Assembly: GCF_041022165.1 (NCBI RefSeq)
Contig: NZ_CP163302.1
Location: 2,852,001 to 2,916,000 of the forward strand
Origin: Sinomonas sp. P10A9
GTDB lineage: Bacteria; Actinomycetota; Actinomycetes; Actinomycetales; Micrococcaceae
Direction of reading: 5' to 3'
Length of the DNA: 64,000 bases
The notes under the pieces were generated by a model, which worked only from the letters and a program-made list of their open reading frames with translations, was not told the origin of the DNA and did no database searches. Positions 9,318 to 18,444 of this stretch are shown here, piece after piece. The position numbers were made by a program, and so were the translations under genes. Numbering within the stretch: the stretch's first letter is position 1; each line of letters starts with the position of its first letter.

Positions 9318-10135
9318 TTCTCCGGATCGGCCGCGTCCGGCCCCTTGCCGTCGAGGCCATCGAACGCCGCGATCTCCGCAGCCGTGAGGTCGAAGCCGAA
9401 GACGTCGAGGTTCTCGGCGAGCCGGCCAGGGTGCGAGGACTTCGGGATCGCGACGACTCCCTGCTGCGTGTGCCAGCGCAGCACCGCCTGGGCGGGGGTC
9501 ACCCCGTGCGCCTCGGCCGCGGCCACCACGACGGCCTCGGACAGGAGGTCCTGACCGCGCCCAATCGGGGTGTAGGCCTCGGTCACAGTGGCGTGTCCCG
9601 CGTTGAACGCGCGGGCCTCGGGCTTGACCCAGTAGGGGCTCACCTGGAGCTGGTCCACATCGGGTGCCACCCCGGTCGCATCGATGAGCCGTGCAGCATG
9701 CGTAGGGTAGAAGTTGGAGACCCCGATCGAACGGACCTTCCCCTCGGCGCGCAGCCGGATGAGGCCTTCCCAGGCCTGGACGTACGTGTCCTGGTCCGGG
9801 TTGGGCCAGTGGATGAGGAACAGGTCGAGGTAGTCGACGCCGAGCTTGCGGACGGCGTTCTCCCAGGCAGTGTGCACCCCCTCGGCGCTGTGCCATTCGC
9901 GGTTGAACTTAGTGGTGATGAAGAGGTCCTCACGCGGTACCCCCGAGCGGCGAAGGCCCTCGCCGACGCCCGCCTCGTTGCCGTAGTTCTCGGCCGTGTC
10001 GACGTGGCGGTAGCCAAGTTCGACGGCGGTTGCGACGACGTCGGCCGCCGCAGCGTCATCGAGCGGCCACGTGCCGAGGCCGATCTGGGGGACGGAGTGG
10101 CCCGACGCGAGCTTGATCAACGGTGCAGTTGTCAT
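9305..10135 (-). CDS. Aldo/keto reductase
   Basis: NADPH-dependent (beta/alpha)8-barrel oxidoreductase of 276 residues, in the 2,5-diketo-D-gluconate reductase-like group. All four catalytic residues are visible: Asp and Tyr in VDTAENYGNEAGVG, Lys in FITTKFNREWH, and His in LFLIHWPNPDQD. The cofactor-binding C-terminal part AIPKSSHPGRLAENLDVFGF is also present. The substrate is not predictable. The gene lies alone between the LysR gene upstream and the nitronate monooxygenase gene, and its 3' end carries a short repeat. Confidence 0.94.
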   Translation of the reverse strand: MTTAPLIKLASGHSVPQIGLGTWPLDDAAAADVVATAVELGYRHVDTAENYGNEAGVGEGLRRSGVPREDLFITTKFNREWHSAEGVHTAWENAVRKLGVDYLDLFLIHWPNPDQDTYVQAWEGLIRLRAEGKVRSIGVSNFYPTHAARLIDATGVAPDVDQLQVSPYWVKPEARAFNAGHATVTEAYTPIGRGQDLLSEAVVVAAAEAHGVTPAQAVLRWHTQQGVVAIPKSSHPGRLAENLDVFGFDLTAAEIAAFDGLDGKGPDAADPEKFGH

Positions 10136-10187
10136 GGGGCCAGCCTAGGACCAGGGACCGACTGACCTCTCCCCATGACGCGACCGT

Positions 10188-10252
10188 GACCCCACACCCC
10201 GCCGCCAGAGACCCCACAACACCGTGCCAGAGACCCCACAACCGGGGGCCGG
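10188..10252. repeat. Two and a half copies of a 22-bp tandem repeat starting GACCCCACA
   Basis: GACCCCACA occurs at 10188, 10210 and 10232, exactly 22 bases apart, and the units share the ending GCCAGA. The array ends right at the stop codon of the minus-strand LysR gene (10253). It resembles the 21-bp arrays elsewhere in the window in unit size and in hugging a stop codon, but its sequence is only distantly similar. Confidence 0.75.
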
Positions 10253-11239
10253 CTAGCGGCCGAACGCGTCGGCGAGCAGGCCGGCGTCGAGCGCCAGGAT
10301 GTGCTCGCGGAACATACGCACCTGCGGCGGCTCCCCGACGATCTTGGGCCACACCAGCCCGATCTCCCGGAACGCGCCGTCGTCCTCGAGCGCAAGTTCG
10401 GCCCACCCGAGCCCCGTGCTCTGCAGCGTCGATCCGTAGACTGCGCCGTGCCCGGCACTCGAGGGCGGAACGAGGGCCACGCCGAGCCCTGCGGACACGA
10501 GCCCGAGAAGCGTGCGCGAATCCTGCCCGGAGAACGCGATGTCCGGCGTGAATCCGGCATCGCGGCCGAGCCTGTCCAGGATGCTGCGCATCCCGAACCC
10601 CCGCTCGAGCGCCACGAACGGCTCCCCGGAAACCTCCGCGAGCCGCACAGCCCCGCGGTGCGCGAGCCGGTGCCCAGCCGGGACGGCGAGCCGCACGGGC
10701 TGCACGTGCAGGGTTGCACTGTCGACGTCCCGCGTCGGCACGGGGAGCGGCGAGACGATGGACAGGTCCACACGCCCTTCGGCAAGCGCATCGAGGCAGC
10801 TCTGGCGCGACCCCTGGATGAGCTCGAAGCGCACCTCTGGATACTCGGCGCGGAAGCCGCTCACGAAGACGGGCACAGCTGATTCTCCGAAGGTCATCTG
10901 GAAGCTCAGCCGCACGACACCGCGAGCCTGGTGCTCGCGCTCGTGGAGCGCATCGAGGCCATGCTGGAGCTCCTCGAGGGCCGTGCGGACCGCGGGCAGG
11001 AGCTGCTCGGCCGCCGGGGTGAGCCGGATCCCCCGCCCCTCCTTCCGCACGAGTTCAGCGCCTACGACGACGGCCGCGCGGGCGAGCGCTCGGCTCACCG
11101 TGGGCTGGGGAACCCCCAGGAGCTCCGCGGCCGCGGTGACGTGGCGCGTCTGACCGACGGCGTCCAGCACTGGCAGCAGCGGCAGAAGTCTGGCCAGCTC
11201 CCCGTGGAGCGGGGCCGGTATGGCTGACGGCACGGCCAT
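10253..11239 (-). CDS. LysR-family transcriptional regulator
   Basis: DNA-binding regulator of 328 residues. The N-terminal winged helix is VGQTRHVTAAAELLGVPQPTVSRALARA, followed by the linker helix and a periplasmic-binding-like effector domain (for example VVRLSFQMTFGESAVPVFVSGF). The start was set at ATG 11239 because GAAGGGAAG lies at a good distance upstream; the frame stays open far upstream only because of base composition. It is divergent from the MFS gene at 11333, which is its likely target, and a T-N11-A-type dyad lies between them. Confidence 0.92.
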   Translation of the reverse strand: MAVPSAIPAPLHGELARLLPLLPVLDAVGQTRHVTAAAELLGVPQPTVSRALARAAVVVGAELVRKEGRGIRLTPAAEQLLPAVRTALEELQHGLDALHEREHQARGVVRLSFQMTFGESAVPVFVSGFRAEYPEVRFELIQGSRQSCLDALAEGRVDLSIVSPLPVPTRDVDSATLHVQPVRLAVPAGHRLAHRGAVRLAEVSGEPFVALERGFGMRSILDRLGRDAGFTPDIAFSGQDSRTLLGLVSAGLGVALVPPSSAGHGAVYGSTLQSTGLGWAELALEDDGAFREIGLVWPKIVGEPPQVRMFREHILALDAGLLADAFGR

Positions 11240-11259
11240 ATCACTTCCCTTCGCAACCC

Positions 11260-11276
11260 ATACAATTCCGTTATAT
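11260..11276. promoter_or_regulatory. Candidate LysR operator between the divergent lysR and MFS genes
   Basis: The 17-bp AT-rich dyad ATACAATTCCGTTATAT fits the T-N11-A pattern of LysR boxes and stands out in GC-rich DNA. It lies 21-37 bases upstream of the LysR start and 57-73 bases upstream of the MFS start, so bound protein could control both. The assignment is an inference from position and symmetry. Confidence 0.5.
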
Positions 11277-11332
11277 GTTCTCATAAAGAGTGCATTGGAC
11301 GCATGCATTGAGACTTTCCTAGGCTGGAGGGC

Positions 11333-12574
11333 ATGAGCATCGCCCCCGAGACCGCAACCGCCAGCGTCCGCTGGGAGGGCCATGCGCGGGGCAGCCGAGG
11401 CTACAGACGACTCCTCGCGGCGCTCGCCTTCGCAGGCGTCGCGACGTTCGCCCAGCTGTACTCCCCCCAGGCTCTCCTTCCGCGGCTCTCCTCCGAGCTC
11501 GGCATCGATCCGGCGAGGGCGGCCCTCACGGTCTCGCTGGCCACGATCGGCCTGGCCGTCGCGGTGCTCCCCTGGTCCTTCGTCGCTGACAGGATCGGGC
11601 GTGTCGGTGCGATGCGCGCGGGAATCGTCGCCGCGACCGGTCTGGGCCTCGCCGGTCCGTTCGCCCCCACTTTCGAGGCGCTCCTGGCGCTGAGGTTCTT
11701 CGAAGGAGTCGCGCTCGGTGCCGTGCCGGCGATCGCGATCGCATACCTCAGCGAGGAGGTCACCCGCACCCACGCCGCGATCGCCGCGGGGACGTACATC
11801 GCGGGCACAACGGTGGGCGGGCTCGCCGGCCGGCTCGTCTCCGGTCCGCTCGCCGACATCGTGGGCTGGCGGCTCGCGGTCCTTGCCGTCTCGGTCCTCG
11901 GCGCGGCCGCGGCCGCCGCGTTCATCGCGCTCGCTCCCAAGGCACGGGGATTCTCCCCGGCGGCGCGAACGCCCGGCGGGGTCCGGGGCGCGGCGGGCAC
12001 TGTGGCCCGCAGGCTCGCGGCCCAGCTGCGCAACGGCCGCCTCCTCATGCTCTACGCCCAGGCCTTCCTCCTCATGGGCTCGTTCGTGGCGGTATACAAC
12101 TACCTTGCCTTCCGGCTCGAGGCCGCGCCGTTCTGGCTGCCGGCGAGCCTCGCGAGCCTCGTGTTCATCGCGTACCTCTCGGGGACCTTCAGCTCGGGCT
12201 TCGCCGCGAGTCTCAGCAGCCGCTACGGGCGCAGGACCGTCGTCGTGGCGAGCACCGTCGCGATGGCAGCGGGCGCCGTGGTCATGGTCGCGGATTCGCT
12301 GGCCGCTGTGCTGATCGGGCTGCTCGTGTTCACAGCAGGGTTCTTCGCCGCACACGGCATCGCCTCGGGCTGGACGGGCGCGATCGCCGCTTCGGGCCGC
12401 GCCCAGGCCGCGTCGCTGTACAACCTTGGCTACTACGGCGGATCGAGCCTGCTCGGCTGGGCGGGCGGCCTCGTCTTCCACACGTGGGGCTGGTCGGCGC
12501 TCGTCCTGGGCGTGGCCTCCATCGCGCTCACGACGGCGGCCGCCTCCTGGGCCGCGCACCGCCCCGCGCGCTGA
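11333..12574 (+). CDS. MFS transporter (YnfM/arabinose-efflux type)
   Basis: Twelve-helix inner-membrane transporter of 413 residues. It has AGVATFAQLYSPQALLPRL in helix 1, the loop 2-3 motif DRIGRVGAMRAG, and the second-half equivalent SSRYGRRTVVVAS. The N-terminal features resemble the YnfM-like efflux proteins. It is divergently paired with the LysR gene 93 bases away, an arrangement typical of inducible exporters. The substrate cannot be predicted. Confidence 0.9.
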   Translation: MSIAPETATASVRWEGHARGSRGYRRLLAALAFAGVATFAQLYSPQALLPRLSSELGIDPARAALTVSLATIGLAVAVLPWSFVADRIGRVGAMRAGIVAATGLGLAGPFAPTFEALLALRFFEGVALGAVPAIAIAYLSEEVTRTHAAIAAGTYIAGTTVGGLAGRLVSGPLADIVGWRLAVLAVSVLGAAAAAAFIALAPKARGFSPAARTPGGVRGAAGTVARRLAAQLRNGRLLMLYAQAFLLMGSFVAVYNYLAFRLEAAPFWLPASLASLVFIAYLSGTFSSGFAASLSSRYGRRTVVVASTVAMAAGAVVMVADSLAAVLIGLLVFTAGFFAAHGIASGWTGAIAASGRAQAASLYNLGYYGGSSLLGWAGGLVFHTWGWSALVLGVASIALTTAAASWAAHRPAR

Positions 12575-12733
12575 GGTTCTCCTCGAGGGGCCACCGCGGC
12601 AGGACCGCGGTGGGTGCTCCACGCGAGCCGAACGCCTCGGCGACCACGCGACGTCGCACGTCACGCACGCCGAGGGCCGGACGAGAGCCGCGCGGCTCGC
12701 ATATCATGGGGGTCGCCCACCAAGGAGGAATCC

Positions 12734-13252
12734 GTGACGATCCCGAGCACCGGCCGACCGCAGGCCGCCGCCGGCGCCCACCCTCCGGGAGGGGAACCGC
12801 TCGACGAGGTGGACCGCCGGATCCTGGCGGCGCTCGTGGAGGACGCGCGCATCACCAACAAGCAGCTCTCCGAGATCGTCGGGATCGCCCCGTCGACGGC
12901 GCTCATGCGCACGCGCGCACTCTCGGAGCGCGGCATCATCACGGGCTTCGAGGCGAAGGTGGACCTCGCTGCGGTGGGCCGCAACGTCCAGGCGCTCATC
13001 TCGGTGCGCCTGCGCGCCCACGACCGCGACCAGATCGACTCGTTCACGGCGCGCGTCCCCCAGCTGCCCGGGGTGCTCGCGACGTTCCACACGTCCGGCG
13101 CGGTGGACTACCTCCTGCACATCGCGGTGGGCAGTACCGAGGAACTGCGCGACTGGGTCCTGGACAACCTCGCGACCGACCCGGTAGTTGGCCACACGGA
13201 GACCACGCTCGTGTTCGAGCGCATCCCCGGCCCGGGCCCGCTGCCAGCCTGA
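12734..13252 (+). CDS. Lrp/AsnC-family transcriptional regulator
   Basis: Regulator of 172 residues with an N-terminal winged helix (LDEVDRRILAALVEDARITNKQLSEIVG, then APSTALMRTRALSERGIITGF) and a C-terminal RAM domain (VPQLPGVLATFHTSGAVDYLLHIAV). The start is GTG 12734, preceded by the strong ribosome site AGGAGG; an open frame to 12614 exists but lacks such a site. The N-terminal 20 residues are Gly/Pro-rich and probably flexible. Its effector is likely an amino acid, and no linked target gene is obvious. Confidence 0.92.
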   Translation: MTIPSTGRPQAAAGAHPPGGEPLDEVDRRILAALVEDARITNKQLSEIVGIAPSTALMRTRALSERGIITGFEAKVDLAAVGRNVQALISVRLRAHDRDQIDSFTARVPQLPGVLATFHTSGAVDYLLHIAVGSTEELRDWVLDNLATDPVVGHTETTLVFERIPGPGPLPA

Positions 13253-13366
13253 GGAGGCCGGCCAATGGCACCCAGCAGCCGGCGGACGGACTGCTGATCG
13301 GCATCCTCCCGCTCCGACCGCCCCGACGGCCCCGGTACGGCGCGAACGGCCCGGAAGGGCGCGGAC

Positions 13367-13594
13367 TCACCGGATCCAGTGGTGCAGGCCGAGCGGCTCG
13401 GCGAACCGCGCATCGGCGCGGCGCTCTTCGGCCCGGGCGAGACGAGCGAGGTCCATCCGCGGACTTCTGGGCCGCCGCTCCCGGGGCCGCTCCGCCCAGT
13501 CGACCAGCGTCAGGCCGATCCGGTAGGCGAGGATGTCGAGGCGCCCGCGAGCGTGCGAGGGCGTGCTTGGACGGGTGAGGACGGTGCTGCTCAT
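13367..13594 (-). CDS. Small Arg-rich protein translationally coupled to an ArsR regulator
   Basis: 75 residues, not recognised. The ATG overlaps the stop of the ArsR gene (ATGA), which strongly supports translation. The protein is basic: a short N-terminal segment, a predicted amphipathic helix around LDILAYRIGLTLVDWAERP, then an Arg-rich stretch ending EPLGLHHWIR. No signal peptide or transmembrane segment is seen. Coupling suggests a role with the regulator (co-repressor, antagonist or shared target), but this is only inference. Confidence 0.7.
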   Translation of the reverse strand: MSSTVLTRPSTPSHARGRLDILAYRIGLTLVDWAERPRERRPRSPRMDLARLARAEERRADARFAEPLGLHHWIR

Positions 13595-14220
13595 GGCTTC
13601 TCCTCGGGCTGAGTGGCCGCGCCGGTGGTCCGTCCGGCGGCAAGCGGGAAGGCGTTGAGGTGGATCTGTACGGGACGGGCTCCCGCGAGTTCGCCCCGAT
13701 TGCGGATCTCGTTCACGAGGTCCATGGCAAAGGCCTCGAGGCGCTCCGAGACCTCGGCGAGCTGCGCGGCGGTGAGCCTGATGTTGGTGGTGCTGACGGT
13801 CGCGGCCTCCGACCACTCTCGAGACTCCTGGAGCCAACCGTGGTCCATGAAGTCGGCGAGCGCGGCAGCCCGACGGTACTCGAACTCTCGGCTCACGAGC
13901 TGGGCGGCCTCGGACGTGGCGGGATTGTCCGCGAGCTCACGCGTGACGATCTGGAGACTCCCCCGGGGACGGTCCCACCAGCGCTCCCGTGCGGACCCGC
14001 GACCCTCGACCTCGCGCAGGAAGTCGTGCTTCGCGAGCTGACGAAGGTGATAGCTCGTTGAACCCGTGGATTCGCCGAGGATCTCAGCGAGCGTGCCGGA
14101 GGTCTGCGGACCGAGCTGGGAGATGATGTCGAGGATCCGCACCCTCAGCGGATGGGCGAGGGCCTTGAGTGACGCGACGTCAACTGTCCGCCGCGGCTCC
14201 GGGGTCGGTGTGGATTCCAT
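13591..14220 (-). CDS. ArsR-type winged-helix transcriptional regulator
   Basis: 209-residue regulator. The N-terminal HTH contains LKALAHPLRVRILDIISQLG and GSTSYHLRQLAKHDFLREVEG, the pattern of the ArsR/HTH_20 group; the C-terminal half is a longer effector/dimerisation region without the classical metal-binding CxC. The start was set at ATG 14220 rather than the TTG 21 bases upstream, since the TTG lies inside the operator array. Directly upstream is a phased TTGCAA array (14236-14297), the expected place for autoregulation. The MFS gene at 14355 is upstream on the same strand. Confidence 0.9.
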   Translation of the reverse strand: MESTPTPEPRRTVDVASLKALAHPLRVRILDIISQLGPQTSGTLAEILGESTGSTSYHLRQLAKHDFLREVEGRGSARERWWDRPRGSLQIVTRELADNPATSEAAQLVSREFEYRRAAALADFMDHGWLQESREWSEAATVSTTNIRLTAAQLAEVSERLEAFAMDLVNEIRNRGELAGARPVQIHLNAFPLAAGRTTGAATQPEEKP

Positions 14221-14235
14221 ACCCCGAAGGTACGC

Positions 14236-14297
14236 TTGCAAAGAATTCTTTGCAATAGACTATTTGCAACAGGTTCTTTGCAATGACTTCTTTGCAG
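14236..14297. promoter_or_regulatory. Five TTGCAA boxes with exact 14-bp phasing upstream of arsR-like gene
   Basis: The palindromic hexamer TTGCAA starts at 14236, 14250, 14264 and 14278, with a degenerate TTGCAG at 14292, each exactly 14 bases from the last. The first pair forms the perfect 20-bp palindrome TTGCAAAGAATTCTTTGCAA. The array starts 16 bases upstream of the regulator's ATG and its AT content is far above the surroundings. It is the probable binding site of the ArsR-type regulator, arranged so that dimers could bind side by side. Confidence 0.85.
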
Positions 14298-14354
14298 CGT
14301 TCGCTGTGCGGTGGGGCCACCAACTGGTGTCGGGAGCGCGCAGCCGCCCCGACC

Positions 14355-15632
14355 CTATGCCCCGGCCGCCCGCGGGGCCCGCAGCGCGAACAGAGCCAAA
14401 GCGCCGAATGCAAGCGAGCATGCCAACAGGAAGATGGGAGCGGCTACGCCCAGCCCCACCGCGCCCGCGAGCGCGCCGAGCCCCAGCACCGGCACCGCGC
14501 TGCCGAGGTACGTCACGACATAGAGGAGGCTGACGGTCTGCGCGTGCCGTTCGGCCGGCACCGATGAGGCCACGGCATCGAACCCGGCACGGAACGCCAC
14601 TCCCTGGCCTGCGCCAGCCACGGCGCTGGCGAGGATGAGCGCGGCCGCGCTCCCCGCCGTCGTGCCCCACGCGAGCACGCCCACGGAGACCGCGAGGGCG
14701 GTCAGGCCCAGCACTGAGTCCCGTCGCGCACGACGGCGCCCGCCCGGCACGAGCAGCTGGCTCGCCGCAGACGCCGCGAGGGTCAGCCCCGCGAGCGCAC
14801 CGAGCGCCGCCGGGGTGCCGAGGCCCAGGACCCGGGCGAAGACGGCCGGCGAGAGCGCAAGCTGGTAGCCGAACAGGGCGAAGCTGAGGAATCCCGTTGC
14901 AGCGGCGAGCCAGAACGTCCGCCGTGCCTGTCCGGCCAGCACCGCGCCGCGGAGGCTGCGCGGGGCGAGCAGCCTCGCGGGTCTCACCCCGGTGCGCACA
15001 AGTCCGGCGGGCAGGAGTGCGGCCGGGCGCGCGCGGACGAGGACGAGCGGCACCAGGAGTACTGCGAGCAGCAGGGCGTGCACGGCGAACGGGACCGCCG
15101 GTCCGCCGGGAAGCACAGCGAGGGCGCCACCGAGGACGGGGCCCAGGGCAACGCCGCCCGAGGAGGCGAGCAGCGTGAACCGGGAGGCCCACTCTGGCCG
15201 CTGCGGCAGCAGTTCGCGCAGGGCCGCGGCGCACGCCCCCGTGGCCAGGCCGACTGCCATGCCCTGAAGCACCCTCCCCCCGCAGAGCGCCGGGAGCGAA
15301 CCGGCGGATGCGAAGACCGCACTCCCGGCCAGTCCGAGAATGACCGCGAGCACCATGGCCGCACGGCGCCCCACGTAGTCGGACCAATGGCCTGCCGTCA
15401 CGAGCACCCCCACGAGCGCCAGGACGTAGCTCGCGAAGGCCATCGTGGTGCCGAGGCTTCCGTAGCCGAGACGCTCCTGCAGGCCCGCATACAGCGGCGT
15501 GGCGAGGTTCGCACCGACCAGGAGCAGGAACATCACAGCGCCGGAGAGGACGAGGCGCACGGTGCGCGAGGCGTCCCATCCGGGGCGGGCTGCGGCCGGC
15601 GCGTGCATGCGAAGCTCGGCGATGACGGTCAT
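14355..15632 (-). CDS. MFS transporter
   Basis: Multi-drug/metabolite exporter-like protein of 425 residues with about twelve transmembrane helices. The N-terminal half contains LLVGANLATPLYAGLQERLG and the loop 2-3 motif SDYVGRRAAMVLAV. It is divergent from the Lrp-type gene at 15734, with a TGATCA dyad between them, so it is a likely Lrp target. On its other side it is followed, on the same strand, by the ArsR-type gene and its operator array. The substrate is unknown. Confidence 0.9.
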   Translation of the reverse strand: MTVIAELRMHAPAAARPGWDASRTVRLVLSGAVMFLLLVGANLATPLYAGLQERLGYGSLGTTMAFASYVLALVGVLVTAGHWSDYVGRRAAMVLAVILGLAGSAVFASAGSLPALCGGRVLQGMAVGLATGACAAALRELLPQRPEWASRFTLLASSGGVALGPVLGGALAVLPGGPAVPFAVHALLLAVLLVPLVLVRARPAALLPAGLVRTGVRPARLLAPRSLRGAVLAGQARRTFWLAAATGFLSFALFGYQLALSPAVFARVLGLGTPAALGALAGLTLAASAASQLLVPGGRRRARRDSVLGLTALAVSVGVLAWGTTAGSAAALILASAVAGAGQGVAFRAGFDAVASSVPAERHAQTVSLLYVVTYLGSAVPVLGLGALAGAVGLGVAAPIFLLACSLAFGALALFALRAPRAAGA

Positions 15633-15685
15633 GCCGCCATTTTCGCGAGGCGTCGTCCCCAGTAGTCATCTCTACCCCTACTGAT

Positions 15686-15700
15686 TGATCATGGTGATCA
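15686..15700. promoter_or_regulatory. Candidate Lrp-type operator dyad TGATCATGGTGATCA
   Basis: Perfect TGATCA half-sites separated by three bases lie between the divergent MFS and Lrp genes, 33-48 bases upstream of the Lrp ATG. A further GTGATCAATG overlaps the start codon itself. Position and symmetry suggest autoregulation and control of the MFS gene. Confidence 0.6.
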
Positions 15701-15733
15701 GAGATGCCCTGAGAACTGACCTAGGAGTGATCA

Positions 15734-16240
15734 ATGAGCACCACGCTGGACGCCACGGACCTGAGACTCCTGTGTGCCCTCGTCGAGGACCCGCGCGCGC
15801 AGATCGCCGAACTCGCGGCCCGCGTCGGCGTCGCCCGCAATACGGTGCAGAGCCGGCTGAAGCGCCTCGAACGCGCCGAGGTGCTGCGCGGGAGCGGTCG
15901 GGATGTGGACCTCGAGGCGCTGGGCTACGACGTCGTCGCGTTCATCACCCTCGAGGTGGTGCACCGGGACCTCGACGCCGTCGTGGCCGGGCTGCGCCGC
16001 ATCCCCACGGTGCTCGAGGCCTATGAGATCTCGGGCCGCGGAGACATCTGGTGCCGCCTTGTCGCGGCAGACACCCACGAGCTCCAGGCTGCCCTGCGCC
16101 AGGTGCTGCGCATCAAGGGGGTCATCCGCTCCGAGACGGTCCTCGCCCTGCATGCGCACGTCGCGTATCGCGCCGATGCACTCCTACGCCGCGCCGCGGA
16201 GGTGGCGGCAGCACCGCCGTCGGCCCCGACGCCCCGATAA
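15734..16240 (+). CDS. Lrp/AsnC-family transcriptional regulator
   Basis: 168-residue regulator. The N-terminal HTH is LDATDLRLLCALVEDPRAQIAELAARVGVARNTVQSRL in outline, and the RAM domain contains IPTVLEAYEISGRGDIWCRLVAADT. The ATG has GGAG upstream and overlaps a GTGATCA element. It is divergent from an MFS transporter, the usual arrangement for an Lrp regulator controlling amino-acid export or uptake. The corA gene follows 7 bases downstream and may be co-transcribed. Confidence 0.93.
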   Translation: MSTTLDATDLRLLCALVEDPRAQIAELAARVGVARNTVQSRLKRLERAEVLRGSGRDVDLEALGYDVVAFITLEVVHRDLDAVVAGLRRIPTVLEAYEISGRGDIWCRLVAADTHELQAALRQVLRIKGVIRSETVLALHAHVAYRADALLRRAAEVAAAPPSAPTPR

Positions 16241-16247
16241 TGGGGCG

Positions 16248-17243
16248 GTGATCATCGACAACGCCGTATACCTCGACGGCCGCCGCGTCGCCGCCCCGGA
16301 GTCCCTCGAGCAGACCTTCGAGACCCTCGATGCCACGGGCGGGAGCATGGCGTGGATCGGGCTGTACCGCCCGTCCACCGAGGAGATGGCCGAGGTGGCC
16401 CACGAGTTCGGCCTGCATGATCTCGCCGTCGAGGACGCCATCAAGGCCCACCAGCGCCCCAAGATGGAGCGCTACGACGACATGATGTTCACCGTGCTTC
16501 GCCCCGCCCGCTACATCGACGAGTCCGAGACAGTGGAGTTCGGCGAGCTCCACATCTTCACGGGTGCGAACTACGTGGTGACCATCCGCCACGCCGAGAC
16601 AGCGGGCGTGGGCCTCGTCAGGAAGCGGCTCGAAGCGGATCCCGAGTTGCTGGCGCGCGGTCCCGAGTCGGTGCTGTACGCGCTCCTGGACCGCGTTGTG
16701 GACGACTACGAGCCCGTCGTCGGGGGCCTTGAGAACGACATCGACGAGATCGAGGACCAGCTCTTCGCCAACGACCCATCGGTGTCGCGGCGCATCTACG
16801 AGCTCACCCGCGAGGTCCTGCAGTTCCAGCGCGCGGTCCACCCTCTCAAGCGGATGATCGAGAGCATCGAGGGCGGGTTCCTGAAGCATCGGGTCGACAT
16901 CGAACTCCAGCGCAGCCTCCGGGACGTCCACGACCACCTCGAGCAGACCGTCTCGCGCGCCGATGCCTTCCGAGACATCCTCCAGAATGCCCTCGTCCTG
17001 GACGGCACCCTGACTGCCAATCGGCACAACGAGACCAGTCTGGCCCAGAACGAGCAGGTCAAGCGGATCTCCTCGTGGGCCGCGATCTTCTTCGCCCCGA
17101 GCCTTGTTGCGGGGATCTACGGCATGAACTTCCACAACATGCCCGAGCTCGATTGGGACTACGGGTACCCCTACGGGCTCGCCCTCATGGTCGTCGCGGG
17201 CTTCATCCTCTGGCTCATCTTCAAACGGAAGCAGTGGCTCTGA
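16248..17243 (+). CDS. corA: Magnesium/cobalt transporter CorA
   Basis: Pentameric inner-membrane divalent-cation channel, 331 residues. It has a large cytoplasmic N-terminal domain (for example MAWIGLYRPSTEEM), a long stalk helix, and two C-terminal transmembrane helices separated by the signature YGMNF, which forms the selectivity loop. The C-terminus is positively charged (FKRKQWL), as usual. The start is GTG 16248, giving VIIDNAVYLDGRR; there is no in-frame ATG nearby, and GGGGCG lies just upstream. Secure assignment; ion preference (Mg, Co or Ni) is not decided. Confidence 0.95.
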   Translation: MIIDNAVYLDGRRVAAPESLEQTFETLDATGGSMAWIGLYRPSTEEMAEVAHEFGLHDLAVEDAIKAHQRPKMERYDDMMFTVLRPARYIDESETVEFGELHIFTGANYVVTIRHAETAGVGLVRKRLEADPELLARGPESVLYALLDRVVDDYEPVVGGLENDIDEIEDQLFANDPSVSRRIYELTREVLQFQRAVHPLKRMIESIEGGFLKHRVDIELQRSLRDVHDHLEQTVSRADAFRDILQNALVLDGTLTANRHNETSLAQNEQVKRISSWAAIFFAPSLVAGIYGMNFHNMPELDWDYGYPYGLALMVVAGFILWLIFKRKQWL

Positions 17244-17357
17244 CGGGAGCCCGCGCGCGCCTGAGCGGAGCCGGTTGGGGCAGGCTCGAAAGACGGCCCA
17301 CCTCTCCGGGCCACGACGCACGACGGCGGGCTGCCGCGGCCCGGCGAGGACGGCTAG

Positions 17358-18356
<999 letters not shown>

Positions 18357-18444
18357 GCCAATGGGCCTTCAGACCCTGACACAGGGGATTCGCTGCTCCT
18401 AGCATGGGAAACGTGGGCACGGCCCCGCCGAAAGGAACGGTTCG

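Noticed and set aside
11240..12664. N-terminal extension of the LysR protein up to 12664
   Set aside because: The extension is antisense to the MFS gene and low-complexity; ATG 11239 has a good ribosome site and starts the conserved domain.
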